A DNA stretch of 18,088 bases from Clostridiales bacterium UBA7044 (GTDB taxonomy: Bacteria > Bacillota > Clostridia > Oscillospirales > Oscillospiraceae), in NCBI GenBank assembly GCA_002493965.1, contig DLAP01000029.1, forward strand, positions 467-18,554, given 5' to 3'. The translations under genes were made by a program, and so were the position numbers. Every line of letters begins with the position of its first letter. Position 1 is the stretch's first letter. Of the stretch, positions 7,725 through 14,619 are shown one piece after another. A model generated the notes under the pieces. The model was not told where the DNA came from. It worked only from the letters and a program-made list of their open reading frames with translations, and made no database searches.

Positions 7725-8348
7725 ATGAACGAGAAGTTTTTCGCACTGCCCAAAGAGCGGCAGCAGGCCATTTTAAACGCCGGCTACCGGGTCTTTTCCC
7801 AGAACTCCTACAAGAAAAGCCCCATGAGTGAGATCGCCGCTGAGGCGGGCATCAGCAAGGGGCTGCTGTTTCACTACTTCCGCAACAAGAAGGAATTTTA
7901 TCTGTACCTTTGGGACAACTGCGCCCGCGTCACCATCCAGGCTATGGAGGAACATGGCTGCTATGGCAGGGAGGACCTGTTTGAGAGTATGCTCCGTGGG
8001 GTTCACGCCAAGGTGTCCATTATCCGGCAGTACCCCTATATGGCCATGTTCACCATCCGGGCCTTTTATGAGAAGGATCCAGAGGTCTGCGCCGCTGTCC
8101 AGGAGAGTTACCACAAATACTTTAACTTCAAGGCGGATAAAACCCTTCTGAATCTGGACCCGGCCCAGTTTATTCCGGGACTGGATATCGGGATGATGTA
8201 TCAGGATATGTACTGGGCATCGGAAGGGTACCTGTGGGAGCTGACCCAGCGGGGAGACGTGGACATGGAGGCCATGGAGCCGGTCTTCTACCGCATGGTG
8301 GACTTCTGGAAATCCATCTATAAACGAAAAGACGAAACAAATCAATAG
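7725..8348 (+). CDS. TetR/AcrR family transcriptional regulator of the adjacent ABC exporter
   Basis: A 207-residue regulator. The N-terminal helix-turn-helix spans about residues 13-60, with the recognition region SEIAAEAGISKGLLFHYFRN (35-54) typical of TetR. The remaining 150 residues are helical and aromatic-rich, forming a ligand-binding and dimer domain of unknown specificity. GGGAGG lies 8 nt before the ATG. It is first in an operon with an ABC ATPase (15 bp downstream) and permease, and its promoter carries a palindrome likely to be its own operator. The ligand is presumably a toxic or membrane-active compound exported by the transporter; this is inferred from context. Confidence 0.88.
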   Translation: MNEKFFALPKERQQAILNAGYRVFSQNSYKKSPMSEIAAEAGISKGLLFHYFRNKKEFYLYLWDNCARVTIQAMEEHGCYGREDLFESMLRGVHAKVSIIRQYPYMAMFTIRAFYEKDPEVCAAVQESYHKYFNFKADKTLLNLDPAQFIPGLDIGMMYQDMYWASEGYLWELTQRGDVDMEAMEPVFYRMVDFWKSIYKRKDETNQ

Positions 8349-8363
8349 GAAAGAGGGGATATT

Positions 8364-9245
8364 ATGGACGCGATTTGCACGGAAGACCTGACAAAAACCT
8401 ACGGGAAATCCAGGGGGATCACGGGTCTGAACCTACAGGTTTCCCAGGGAGACTTTTTTGGCTTTATCGGCCCCAACGGGGCGGGGAAGTCCACCACCAT
8501 CCGCACCCTGCTGGGACTGATCGCCCCCACCTCTGGAAAGGCGGAGGTGCTGGGGTTCTCCGTAACGAAAAACAGAGAAGATATCCTGCGGTGGACAGGC
8601 TATCTTCCCTCGGAGGCGGTATTTTACCCGGGAATGCGGGTCTGGGAGGTGCTGCGGCTTTCCGGAGACCTGAGGAAACGGGACTGCTCCAGGGAAGCAA
8701 AGCTTCTCTGCCAGCGCCTCCGGCTGGACAGAGGAAAGAAGGTGGAGGAGCTGTCCTTCGGCAACCGGAAGAAGCTGGGCATCGTCTGTGCCTTACAGCA
8801 TGATCCGGAGCTGCTGATCCTGGACGAGCCAACCAGCGGCCTGGATCCTCTGATGCAGCGGGAGTTCTTTGCGATTCTGAAGGAGCGGAACGAAAAGGGA
8901 ACTACCATTTTCCTCTCCACCCATATTCTGTCTGAGGTTCAGCGGTGCTGCAACCGGGCGGCGATTTTGCGGGAGGGAAAAATCATCGCCTGTGACAGCG
9001 TGGAGGCCCTCTCCAAAACCACCGCCCGCCGGGTCAGCCTCCGGGGCCGATTTGATGCCCAGGGCATCCCGGGCATTCGGGATTTTGTCTGTCAGGAGGA
9101 CAGCGTGAGCTTCCTCTACAGCGGCGACACAAAGCAGCTGCTGACCCGGCTTTCTCAGGGGAATGTGCGGGACCTGACCATCACCGAACCGGACCTGGAG
9201 GAGGTCTTCCTCCACTACTACGCGGAAGGAGGCGAACAGGCATGA
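8364..9245 (+). CDS. ABC-2 type exporter ATP-binding protein
   Basis: A 293-residue ATPase. Walker A GPNGAGKS is at 36-43, Walker B LLILDE at 150-155, and the switch His187 lies in STHILSEV. The signature reads LSFGN (130-134) instead of LSGGQ, a common variant in the drug/bacteriocin-type (CcmA/NatA-like) branch. The Q-loop region reads YLPSE rather than containing Gln. The C-terminal 80 residues are the accessory domain usual for this branch. It lies 15 bp after tetR, and its stop overlaps the permease start by 4 nt (ATGA). With a single-domain permease it would make a two-plus-two exporter of drugs, lipids or peptides; the cargo is not predictable. Confidence 0.92.
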   Translation: MDAICTEDLTKTYGKSRGITGLNLQVSQGDFFGFIGPNGAGKSTTIRTLLGLIAPTSGKAEVLGFSVTKNREDILRWTGYLPSEAVFYPGMRVWEVLRLSGDLRKRDCSREAKLLCQRLRLDRGKKVEELSFGNRKKLGIVCALQHDPELLILDEPTSGLDPLMQREFFAILKERNEKGTTIFLSTHILSEVQRCCNRAAILREGKIIACDSVEALSKTTARRVSLRGRFDAQGIPGIRDFVCQEDSVSFLYSGDTKQLLTRLSQGNVRDLTITEPDLEEVFLHYYAEGGEQA

Positions 9246-10030
9246 CCATTTGGAAACATGAACTGCGGCAGGGGCGAATGAACTTCCTCATTTGGACCGC
9301 TGCTATTGGGGCCCTGATGGCAGTATGCATCGCCCTGTTTCCCCAGATGAAGCGGCAGGCGGAGGATTTGACCGCCGGCTTTGCCTCCATGGGAGCCTTC
9401 ACCGCCGCTTTCGGCATGGACCGGCTGAACTTCGGAACCCTGACCGGCTTCTACGGCGTGGAGTGCGGCAATATCCTGGGCCTTGGGGGCGGGCTGTTTG
9501 CCGCCATGATCGGGGTAAACATTCTGTCCAAGGAGGAGCAGGCCCACACAGCGGAGTTCCTGCTGACCCATCCCATCCGGCGAAGCCGGGTGCTGACGGA
9601 AAAGCTGGCCGTCGTGCTCTTCCAGATTCTGACTATGAATGCCCTGATCTACCTCCTGGCCGTCCTTTCTATCTGGACCATCGGAGAGATCATTCCCTGG
9701 AAGGAGCTGAATCTCATCCATCTGGCGTTCCTTGCCATGCAGGTGGAGCTGGCCTGCATCTGCTTCGGCATTTCCGCCTTTCTGCGCCGGAGCAGTGTGG
9801 GAATCGGCCTGGGCCTTGCGGCGATTTCCTATTTTCTGAACATTCTGGGCAATCTCTCCGAGAATGCGAGATTCTTAAAATGGCTGACCCCCTTCGGCTA
9901 CACCGAGGCGGCGGATATTATGACGGACCTCAGGCTGGACACCGGAATGATTGCCCTTGGCATGGTCTTTGCCCTGCTGGGTGTGGCAGCTGCCTACTGG
10001 AAATATACGAAGAAAGATATTCACGCATAA
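9242..10030 (+). CDS. ABC-2 type exporter permease
   Basis: A 262-residue membrane protein with about six predicted helices (roughly 15-33, 77-93, 122-146, 158-181, 186-204 and 236-253). A cytoplasmic loop EFLLTHPIRRSRVLTEK (105-121) is characteristic of ABC-2 permeases: the phrase about high-turnover PIRR or PVRR near a helix marks the coupling region. Its start overlaps the ATPase stop, so the two are made together. A strong terminator follows 38 bp after the stop, closing the tetR-ATPase-permease operon. The substrate is unknown. Confidence 0.88.
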   Translation: MTIWKHELRQGRMNFLIWTAAIGALMAVCIALFPQMKRQAEDLTAGFASMGAFTAAFGMDRLNFGTLTGFYGVECGNILGLGGGLFAAMIGVNILSKEEQAHTAEFLLTHPIRRSRVLTEKLAVVLFQILTMNALIYLLAVLSIWTIGEIIPWKELNLIHLAFLAMQVELACICFGISAFLRRSSVGIGLGLAAISYFLNILGNLSENARFLKWLTPFGYTEAADIMTDLRLDTGMIALGMVFALLGVAAAYWKYTKKDIHA

Positions 10031-10067
10031 AAAAGTCCCGGAAAACCCCGGGGCCGTACAAAAACCA

Positions 10068-10100
10068 AGAGGCTGCCCGGAAAGGCAGCCTCTCGTTTTT
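10068..10100. terminator. Bidirectional intrinsic terminator between convergent genes
   Basis: AGAGGCTGCC (10068-10077) pairs perfectly with GGCAGCCTCT (10084-10093) across a 6-nt loop, followed on the plus strand by CGTTTTT. Read on the minus strand the same stem is followed by TTGGTTTTT. It ends both the exporter operon and the convergent symporter gene. Confidence 0.9.
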
Positions 10101-10132
10101 ATTTAATTGACAGGAAACCAGGCAAGGGTCTA

Positions 10133-11326
10133 TTACAGCTCTACGCCGATGTTCTCCTGGGTGGCAATGTTGTGCTTTTCGCAGTAGCCGGTGAGGATCA
10201 GGGTCAGAGCGCCGTCGCCGGTGACGTTGCAGGCAGTGCCGAAGGAGTCCTGAATGGCGAAGATGGCGATCAGCAAAGCAGTGCCTTCTGCGCCGAAGCC
10301 CAGAACAGAAGTCACAATGCCCAGAGAAGCCATGACGGTGCCACCGGGAACGCCAGGCGCGCCCACAGCGAAGATACCAAACAGGAGGATAAACAGGACC
10401 ATGGTGCCGACATTAGGCAGCTTGCCGTACAGAACCATGGAAACGATGAAGCAGAAGAAGGTCTCCGTCAGCACAGAACCACACAGGTGAATGTTAGCAA
10501 ACAGGGGGATGCCGAAGTCCACCATATCCTTACGCAGGACAGGAGACTTGTGGGCGCAGTCCAGAGCCACGGACAGAGTAGCGGCGGAGGACATGGTGCC
10601 AACGGCGGTCAGGTAAGCGGGGCCATAATACTTGAAGACCTCTGCGGGGTTCTTCTTGGAGTAGGCGCCGGCAACACCGTACAGCACGGCCATCCAGATG
10701 AAGTGACCCACCAGAACCACCACAACAGCCAGCAGGAAGATGGGCAGCTGCTTGGTGATGGTGCCTTCGTAAGCCAGGCAAGCGAAGGTGCAGGCGATGA
10801 AGAAGGGCAGGACAGGGATGACGATCTTTTCCACCAGCTTCAGGACAATCTTCTGGAACTCGTCAAGAACGGCGGTGATGGTCTTGGCCTTGGTCCAGAT
10901 GGCTGCCAAGCCGATCATAACGGAGAAGAACAGCGCGGACATGACAGGCATGATCTGGGGAATCTGCAGGTTAAGGATGTCATCGGGCAGAGCCTTCAAC
11001 TCAGCAGCTTCCTTGGCGGTATTCATGATGGGAACCAGAATGTAACCGGCTACAGCGGACATGGTAGCGGCCAGCACGGAAGAGCAGTAAGCCAGAATCA
11101 GGGCGACGCCCAGCAGCTTGGAGGCGCTGTTGCCCAGCTTGGTGATGGAGGGGGCGATGAAGCCGATGACGATCAGGGGCACGATGAAGTTAATCAGCTG
11201 GCTCATGACGTTTTTGACAGGAACCAGGAACTTCATGACACCCACAGGAGCGACCAGGCCCACGATAATGCCGATGGCGATGCCCAGCAAAAGTCTTGCG
11301 GGCAGGCTGTTTAAAAATTTCTTCAT
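10133..11326 (-). CDS. SDF-family (DAACS) amino acid:cation symporter, neutral-substrate type
   Basis: A 397-residue membrane transporter of the glutamate/serine symporter family. The re-entrant loop HP1 has SSAAT at 246-250, HP2 has GAPGVPGG at 322-329, and helix 8 has DSFGTACNVTGD at 360-371. Asp360 (amino-group contact), Asn367 and Asp371 are kept. The position where dicarboxylate transporters carry the side-chain-binding Arg is Gly363, which argues for a small neutral amino acid such as serine, threonine or cysteine. GAGGAG precedes the ATG. It follows the cysteine desulfidase family gene by 119 bp on the same strand, so import of the substrate of that enzyme is the likely job. SstT is the nearest familiar relative, but identity to it is not claimed. 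Confidence 0.88.
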   Translation of the reverse strand: MKKFLNSLPARLLLGIAIGIIVGLVAPVGVMKFLVPVKNVMSQLINFIVPLIVIGFIAPSITKLGNSASKLLGVALILAYCSSVLAATMSAVAGYILVPIMNTAKEAAELKALPDDILNLQIPQIMPVMSALFFSVMIGLAAIWTKAKTITAVLDEFQKIVLKLVEKIVIPVLPFFIACTFACLAYEGTITKQLPIFLLAVVVVLVGHFIWMAVLYGVAGAYSKKNPAEVFKYYGPAYLTAVGTMSSAATLSVALDCAHKSPVLRKDMVDFGIPLFANIHLCGSVLTETFFCFIVSMVLYGKLPNVGTMVLFILLFGIFAVGAPGVPGGTVMASLGIVTSVLGFGAEGTALLIAIFAIQDSFGTACNVTGDGALTLILTGYCEKHNIATQENIGVEL

Positions 11327-11383
11327 GCTAAAATTCTCCTCTCTGTCGACAAATGCCGACGATCCAATTACCTCAGGCGGCCT

Positions 11384-11419
11384 GGCCTTTCGTTTCCTTG
11401 GACAGACAGAAACGAGGCC
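11384..11419 (-). other. Intercistronic stem-loop between the cyuA-like and symporter genes
   Basis: TCGTTTC (11390-11396) pairs with GAAACGA (11409-11415), extended after a 2-nt bulge by GGCC (11384-11387) with GGCC (11416-11419). It lies in the 119-bp gap. On the minus strand no T-run follows, so transcription probably continues into the symporter gene. The hairpin could protect the upstream message or attenuate. Confidence 0.5.
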
Positions 11420-11445
11420 TTTTGCGGCAGCCTCCTCAGAGTATG

Positions 11446-12726
11446 TTATTCACCAACCATAATTTTGATGATTTCCTCGTTGGTGTATTTCATACCCTCT
11501 TTGCCCAAGCGGCCGATGTTGTCGATGGTGTCCTCGGGAGTTTCCCCCACCAGGCCGTCGCCTGGCTGGAAATCCTGATTGCGGATGTGCATATTGTAGC
11601 CCAGGATCCCGGCTTCCACCGCCGACGCGATCTTACCCGCGCAGGATGCTTTTGCGCCGTCACAGACGATGCCACCTGTAGTTGCGATCGCATTGGCGAC
11701 CGTGTGAGAAATGCCATCAGCATCTGCGCCCTGAAGATAAGCGATGCCTGCGCCCGCTCCCGCGCCCGCGCTTACCGCGCCGCAGAATGCGGAGAGCCTG
11801 CCAATGCTGGTCTTCTGGTGGATGGTGACCAGGTTCGCAACGGCTAAAGCCCGGTACAGTTTCTCCCGGCTGGCGCCCAGCTCCTTGGCGTACTCAATCA
11901 CAGGCAGGGACGTGGTCATGCCCTGATTGCCGGAGCCGGAGTTGATGATCACAGGTAATTCACAGCCGTTCATTCTGGCGTCGGAACCGGCGGCGGCTTT
12001 TGCCTTGGCCCTTACCATAACGCTGCTGTCGCCGTAGGTGTCCAACAGGACCTTTCCGATATTGGAGCCATAATTGCCGCGAAGCCCCTCTTCGGAAATG
12101 GCGGTGTTATACTGGATCTGGCGGTCCAAAACTGCCTGGATATCCTCTACGTCCACAGTATTGGCAAAATCCAGGATGTCTTCGATGTTCAGGATGGACC
12201 GGTCCGTCAGTCCGGATTCCTCTTCACCGGAAACGCTCTTTTCCAGCAGGATTTCCCCGTTTTTCTCAATAAGAACAATATTGGTATGATAGTTCACAAT
12301 GCGAACCTTGGCGTATTCGGCGCCCTTGAAAACGGTGACAACGATCTCAAAGGTGAGTCCATTGTCCACGTGCTCCACGGTCATGGGAACATCCTTTAAA
12401 AACTGCCGCATTGCGGCGATCTGCTCCTTGGAGACAGAGGCGATTACCTCCAGCTCCCGGCTGGCGTCGCCGGCGACGATACCGGCCGCGGCCGCGGCGG
12501 GGATGCCCTTCATATGATCGGTGTTGGGGACGATGACGCTTTTCACATTTTTGATGATGCTGCCGCTGGCGCCGATGGCTACCTTGTCGGGCATACAGCC
12601 TAACACTTCCCGTGCCTTGGCTGCACAGTAAGCTAAGGCGATAGGTTCTGTGCAGCCCATGGCTGGCACCAGTTCTTCCTCCAGGATCTTGATGAAAGAT
12701 ATGTACTTGGGATTGTCTTTTGTCAT
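11446..12726 (-). CDS. cyuA: L-cysteine desulfidase family protein (CyuA/CdsB, UPF0597)
   Basis: A 426-residue iron-sulfur lyase of the UPF0597 family, related to the alpha domain of anaerobic L-serine dehydratase. Family enzymes break L-cysteine into sulfide, ammonia and pyruvate without PLP. Cys25 in MGCTEP matches the catalytic cysteine of methanogen CdsA. Cys315, Cys355 and Cys362 (the last two as C-x6-C) match the [4Fe-4S] ligands. SGSGNQGM (263-270) is the family glycine-rich signature. The start at 12726 is chosen because AAAGGAGGT lies 9 nt before it; the longer reading to 12849 runs through leader sequence. The downstream symporter probably feeds it. Serine or threonine as substrate remains possible. 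Confidence 0.88.
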   Translation of the reverse strand: MTKDNPKYISFIKILEEELVPAMGCTEPIALAYCAAKAREVLGCMPDKVAIGASGSIIKNVKSVIVPNTDHMKGIPAAAAAGIVAGDASRELEVIASVSKEQIAAMRQFLKDVPMTVEHVDNGLTFEIVVTVFKGAEYAKVRIVNYHTNIVLIEKNGEILLEKSVSGEEESGLTDRSILNIEDILDFANTVDVEDIQAVLDRQIQYNTAISEEGLRGNYGSNIGKVLLDTYGDSSVMVRAKAKAAAGSDARMNGCELPVIINSGSGNQGMTTSLPVIEYAKELGASREKLYRALAVANLVTIHQKTSIGRLSAFCGAVSAGAGAGAGIAYLQGADADGISHTVANAIATTGGIVCDGAKASCAGKIASAVEAGILGYNMHIRNQDFQPGDGLVGETPEDTIDNIGRLGKEGMKYTNEEIIKIMVGE

Positions 12727-12755
12727 AACGAATGTACCTCCTTTCTCACAAGACT

Positions 12756-12890
12756 GCATTTGGTGTGTTCGCCTCCAAATGCGCAATAATAATGAAAGGA
12801 ATCTCCTGGACTTCTCCCAACCATAAGGGAAAAATGAACTTTCCGCCATGATACCGTTGGGTATTTTCCAAAATTCCAGTAGACTCCTTT
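12756..12890 (-). promoter_or_regulatory. Candidate structured leader of the cyuA-like gene
   Basis: In the minus-strand transcript four helices nest: 12885-12890 with 12795-12800 (6 bp), 12875-12879 with 12806-12810 (5 bp), 12856-12861 with 12816-12821 (6 bp), and a short GGAAA/TTTCC stem inside. A separate perfect 8-bp hairpin (GCATTTGG 12756-12763 with CCAAATGC 12775-12782) sits just before the ribosome binding site. The outermost helix begins at the predicted transcription start. It fits no riboswitch consensus I know. Nesting by chance is possible in AT-rich DNA, so conservation is needed as evidence. Confidence 0.35.
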
Positions 12891-12893
12891 CTT

Positions 12894-12922
12894 ATATTAC
12901 CATCTCTGCCATAAAAAAGCAA
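12894..12922 (-). promoter_or_regulatory. Probable promoter of the cyuA-like gene
   Basis: On the minus strand TTGCTT (12922-12917) and TAATAT (12899-12894) are 17 bp apart. The start would be near 12887, giving a 160-nt leader. The match is moderate, but this is the best pair in the gap between divergent genes. Confidence 0.5.
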
Positions 12923-13018
12923 TAGGAAATTCACAAATGAAGAAAGCAGTCCCCTCTCTTTCAGGAAATATAGGCGAAATATCCAAAAGGAAATTCAGAA
13001 AATTGTATAACCCAACGA

Positions 13019-13047
13019 TTGTGAAAAATAGAAATCTATGTTATCAT
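13019..13047 (+). promoter_or_regulatory. Probable promoter of the ugpC/msmX-like gene
   Basis: TTGTGA (13019-13024) and TATCAT (13042-13047) are 17 bp apart, giving a start near 13054 and a leader of about 180 nt. Two copies of AGGAAATTCA (12924-12933 and 12988-12997) lie upstream in the divergent gap and could be regulator sites. Confidence 0.6.
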
Positions 13048-13059
13048 ATGCGTATCCAG

Positions 13060-13225
13060 GTGGAGTGCGCCTACTCCACAACAATAGGCGTATTTCCGCT
13101 AAAATTAAAGGAGGATAAACCCGTTAGACTCACGGTACGGCAGTGTGGAGACCTGTCGCAATGCCTCCGGGATTCTGCTTCCCGGTGCGCGAGAGCGTGT
13201 GCGAAAGTTAGGCACGCTTAGAGTC
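13060..13225 (+). promoter_or_regulatory. Long structured leader of the ugpC/msmX-like gene
   Basis: From 5' to 3': hairpin GTGGAGT/ACTCCAC (13060-13066 with 13073-13079), whose loop CGCCT (13068-13072) can pair with AGGCG (13086-13090) as an H-type pseudoknot; a strong Shine-Dalgarno AAAGGAGG (13107-13114) with no start codon at usable distance; then a helix cluster closed by GACTC/GAGTC (13127-13131 with 13221-13225), containing GGCA/TGCC (13139-13142, 13162-13165), or alternatively CGCA/TGCG (13157-13160, 13186-13189), CCGGGA/TCCCGG (13167-13172, 13180-13185) and AGCGTG/CACGCT (13194-13199, 13213-13218). The closing stem ends 8 nt before the ATG. CCTCC at 13164-13168 could mask the upstream Shine-Dalgarno. 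The layout resembles a cis-regulatory RNA of unknown class. Confidence 0.5.
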
Positions 13226-13233
13226 AAGAAAGC

Positions 13234-14424
13234 ATGGCAACATTAACCCTGAAGAACATCAAGAAGATCTACCCCTTCAACGGCGACGACGCAAAGAAGA
13301 AAAAGAAGAAGAAGGGCGACGAGCCTGAGAAGAAGAACAACCTGCAGATCACGGACAAGGGCGTCGTGGCTGTCCAGGAGTTCAATCTCGACATCGCCGA
13401 CAAGGAATTTATCGTTCTGGTCGGTCCTTCCGGCTGCGGTAAGTCCACCACTCTGCGTATGATCGCCGGTCTGGAAGAGATCTCCGAGGGCGAACTGTAC
13501 ATCGGCGACCGTCTGGTCAACGACGTGGCTCCCAAGGATCGTGACATCGCCATGGTCTTCCAGAACTACGCTCTGTACCCCCACATGACCGTCTATGAGA
13601 ACATGGCTTTTGCTCTGAAGCTGCGCCATACTCCCAAGGACGAGATCGACAAGAAGGTTAAGGAAGCCGCCGAGATCCTGGACATCACCCAGTACCTGGG
13701 CCGTAAGCCCAAGGCTCTGTCCGGTGGTCAGCGTCAGCGTGTTGCCATCGGCCGTGCTATCGTTCGTGCTCCTCAGGTCATGCTGATGGACGAGCCTTTG
13801 TCCAACCTGGACGCCAAGCTGCGTAACCAGATGCGTGCTGAGATCATCAAGCTGCGCGAGCGGATCAACACCACCTTTATCTATGTTACCCATGACCAGA
13901 CTGAGGCCATGACCCTGGGCGACCGGATCGTCATCATGAAGGACGGCTTCATCCAGCAGATCGGCACTCCTCAGGAGGTCTTCAATCATCCTTACAACCT
14001 GTTCGTGGCTACCTTCATCGGCACGCCTCAGATGAACATGTTCGACAACGCCAAGCTGGTCAAGGTGAATGGCAAGTACGCTGTTCAGCTGGACAACCTG
14101 ACCGTCACCCTGTCCGACGAGAAGCAGGAAAAGCTGGCTGCCAACAATGTGGCGGAGCAGGATGTGGTTCTGGGCGTTCGTCCTGAGCACATCGAGATCG
14201 GCAATGGCATCCCCGGTGTGGTCGACGTCCACGAAATGATGGGCTCCTCCGTCCACCTGCACGTGACCTCCATGGGCCGCGACGTGGTTCTGGTTGTTTC
14301 CACCATGAACATGACCGGCGCTGAGGTTGCCGCTCTGGCCAACGGCGCTTCCGTCAACTTCAACTTCCCCGGCCATGTGTGCCATGTCTTCTCCAAGGAG
14401 ACCGGCATCAACCTGGAAGCTTAA
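13234..14424 (+). CDS. ugpC: UgpC/MsmX-type sugar ABC transporter ATPase
   Basis: A 396-residue cytosolic ATPase that powers CUT1-family carbohydrate importers. Walker A GPSGCGKS 64-71, Q-loop Gln110, LSGGQ 162-166, Walker B MLMDEP 183-188 and His220 are all intact; the last 150 residues form the regulatory MalK-like (TOBE/OB) domain. An unusual Lys-rich insertion (seven Lys in a row at 21-27) lies between the first beta strands. No permease or binding protein gene is nearby, so it probably serves several sugar importers in trans, as MsmX does in Bacillus. Codon use differs from neighbours, with many CGT, GGT and GCT codons, suggesting high expression. The region just before the ATG lacks a good Shine-Dalgarno (CAAGAAAG only). 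Confidence 0.93.
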   Translation: MATLTLKNIKKIYPFNGDDAKKKKKKKGDEPEKKNNLQITDKGVVAVQEFNLDIADKEFIVLVGPSGCGKSTTLRMIAGLEEISEGELYIGDRLVNDVAPKDRDIAMVFQNYALYPHMTVYENMAFALKLRHTPKDEIDKKVKEAAEILDITQYLGRKPKALSGGQRQRVAIGRAIVRAPQVMLMDEPLSNLDAKLRNQMRAEIIKLRERINTTFIYVTHDQTEAMTLGDRIVIMKDGFIQQIGTPQEVFNHPYNLFVATFIGTPQMNMFDNAKLVKVNGKYAVQLDNLTVTLSDEKQEKLAANNVAEQDVVLGVRPEHIEIGNGIPGVVDVHEMMGSSVHLHVTSMGRDVVLVVSTMNMTGAEVAALANGASVNFNFPGHVCHVFSKETGINLEA

Positions 14425-14448
14425 GTTCCATCGCGTAAATCAAAGGAC

Positions 14449-14480
14449 CCGGGCCTGCCAAATGGCAGGCCCGGTTTTTT
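14449..14480 (+). terminator. Intrinsic terminator of the ugpC/msmX-like gene
   Basis: CCGGGCCTGCC (14449-14459) pairs perfectly with GGCAGGCCCGG (14464-14474) over a 4-nt loop and is followed by six T (14475-14480). This is a textbook terminator 25 bp after the stop codon, confirming a single-gene transcript. Confidence 0.97.
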
Positions 14481-14530
14481 CACCGTCGAAACCCGAATCA
14501 GCCGACTGGGCGTATCCTGCCCGGCCGACG

Positions 14531-14559
14531 TTGACTTTTCCTCAAAAATTTTGTATACT
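14531..14559 (+). promoter_or_regulatory. Promoter of the DhaS-like tetR gene
   Basis: TTGACT (14531-14536) and TATACT (14554-14559) are 17 bp apart, each one base from consensus. Transcription should begin near 14566. The leader contains CCCCA/TGGGG (14583-14587 with 14594-14598), which may be an operator or a small hairpin. Confidence 0.82.
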
Positions 14560-14619
14560 TTACGGAAAGAACACGATCAGATCCCCACAGGTATGGGGTA
14601 TGGAAATGGGGGTGCTTCT

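Noticed and set aside
8493..8507. Possible defect in the exporter ATPase because the signature is LSFGN and no clear Q-loop Gln is seen
   Set aside because: Such variants are common in the drug/bacteriocin-type branch; Walker A, Walker B and the switch His are intact, so it is not a pseudogene.
13060..13090. preQ1 riboswitch
   Set aside because: Topology is similar, but the conserved preQ1-I loop and tail nucleotides are missing and the downstream gene is not linked to queuosine.
13157..13190. c-di-GMP-I (GEMM) riboswitch resemblance: GCAATGCCTCCGGG is close to a conserved GEMM segment
   Set aside because: The other GEMM hallmarks (the GGGCAAACC segment, tetraloop and receptor) are absent, so only a short chance match remains.
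12937..13221. Open frame of 94 codons in the gap upstream of the ugpC-like gene
   Set aside because: It has no ribosome binding site at its start, spans the promoter and the helix-rich leader, and its product resembles no family; the frame is best explained as chance.
14551..14619. N-terminal extension of the DhaS-like TetR from a TTG codon
   Set aside because: It begins inside the predicted -10 box and lies before the likely transcription start; the family N-terminus matches the ATG at 14620.
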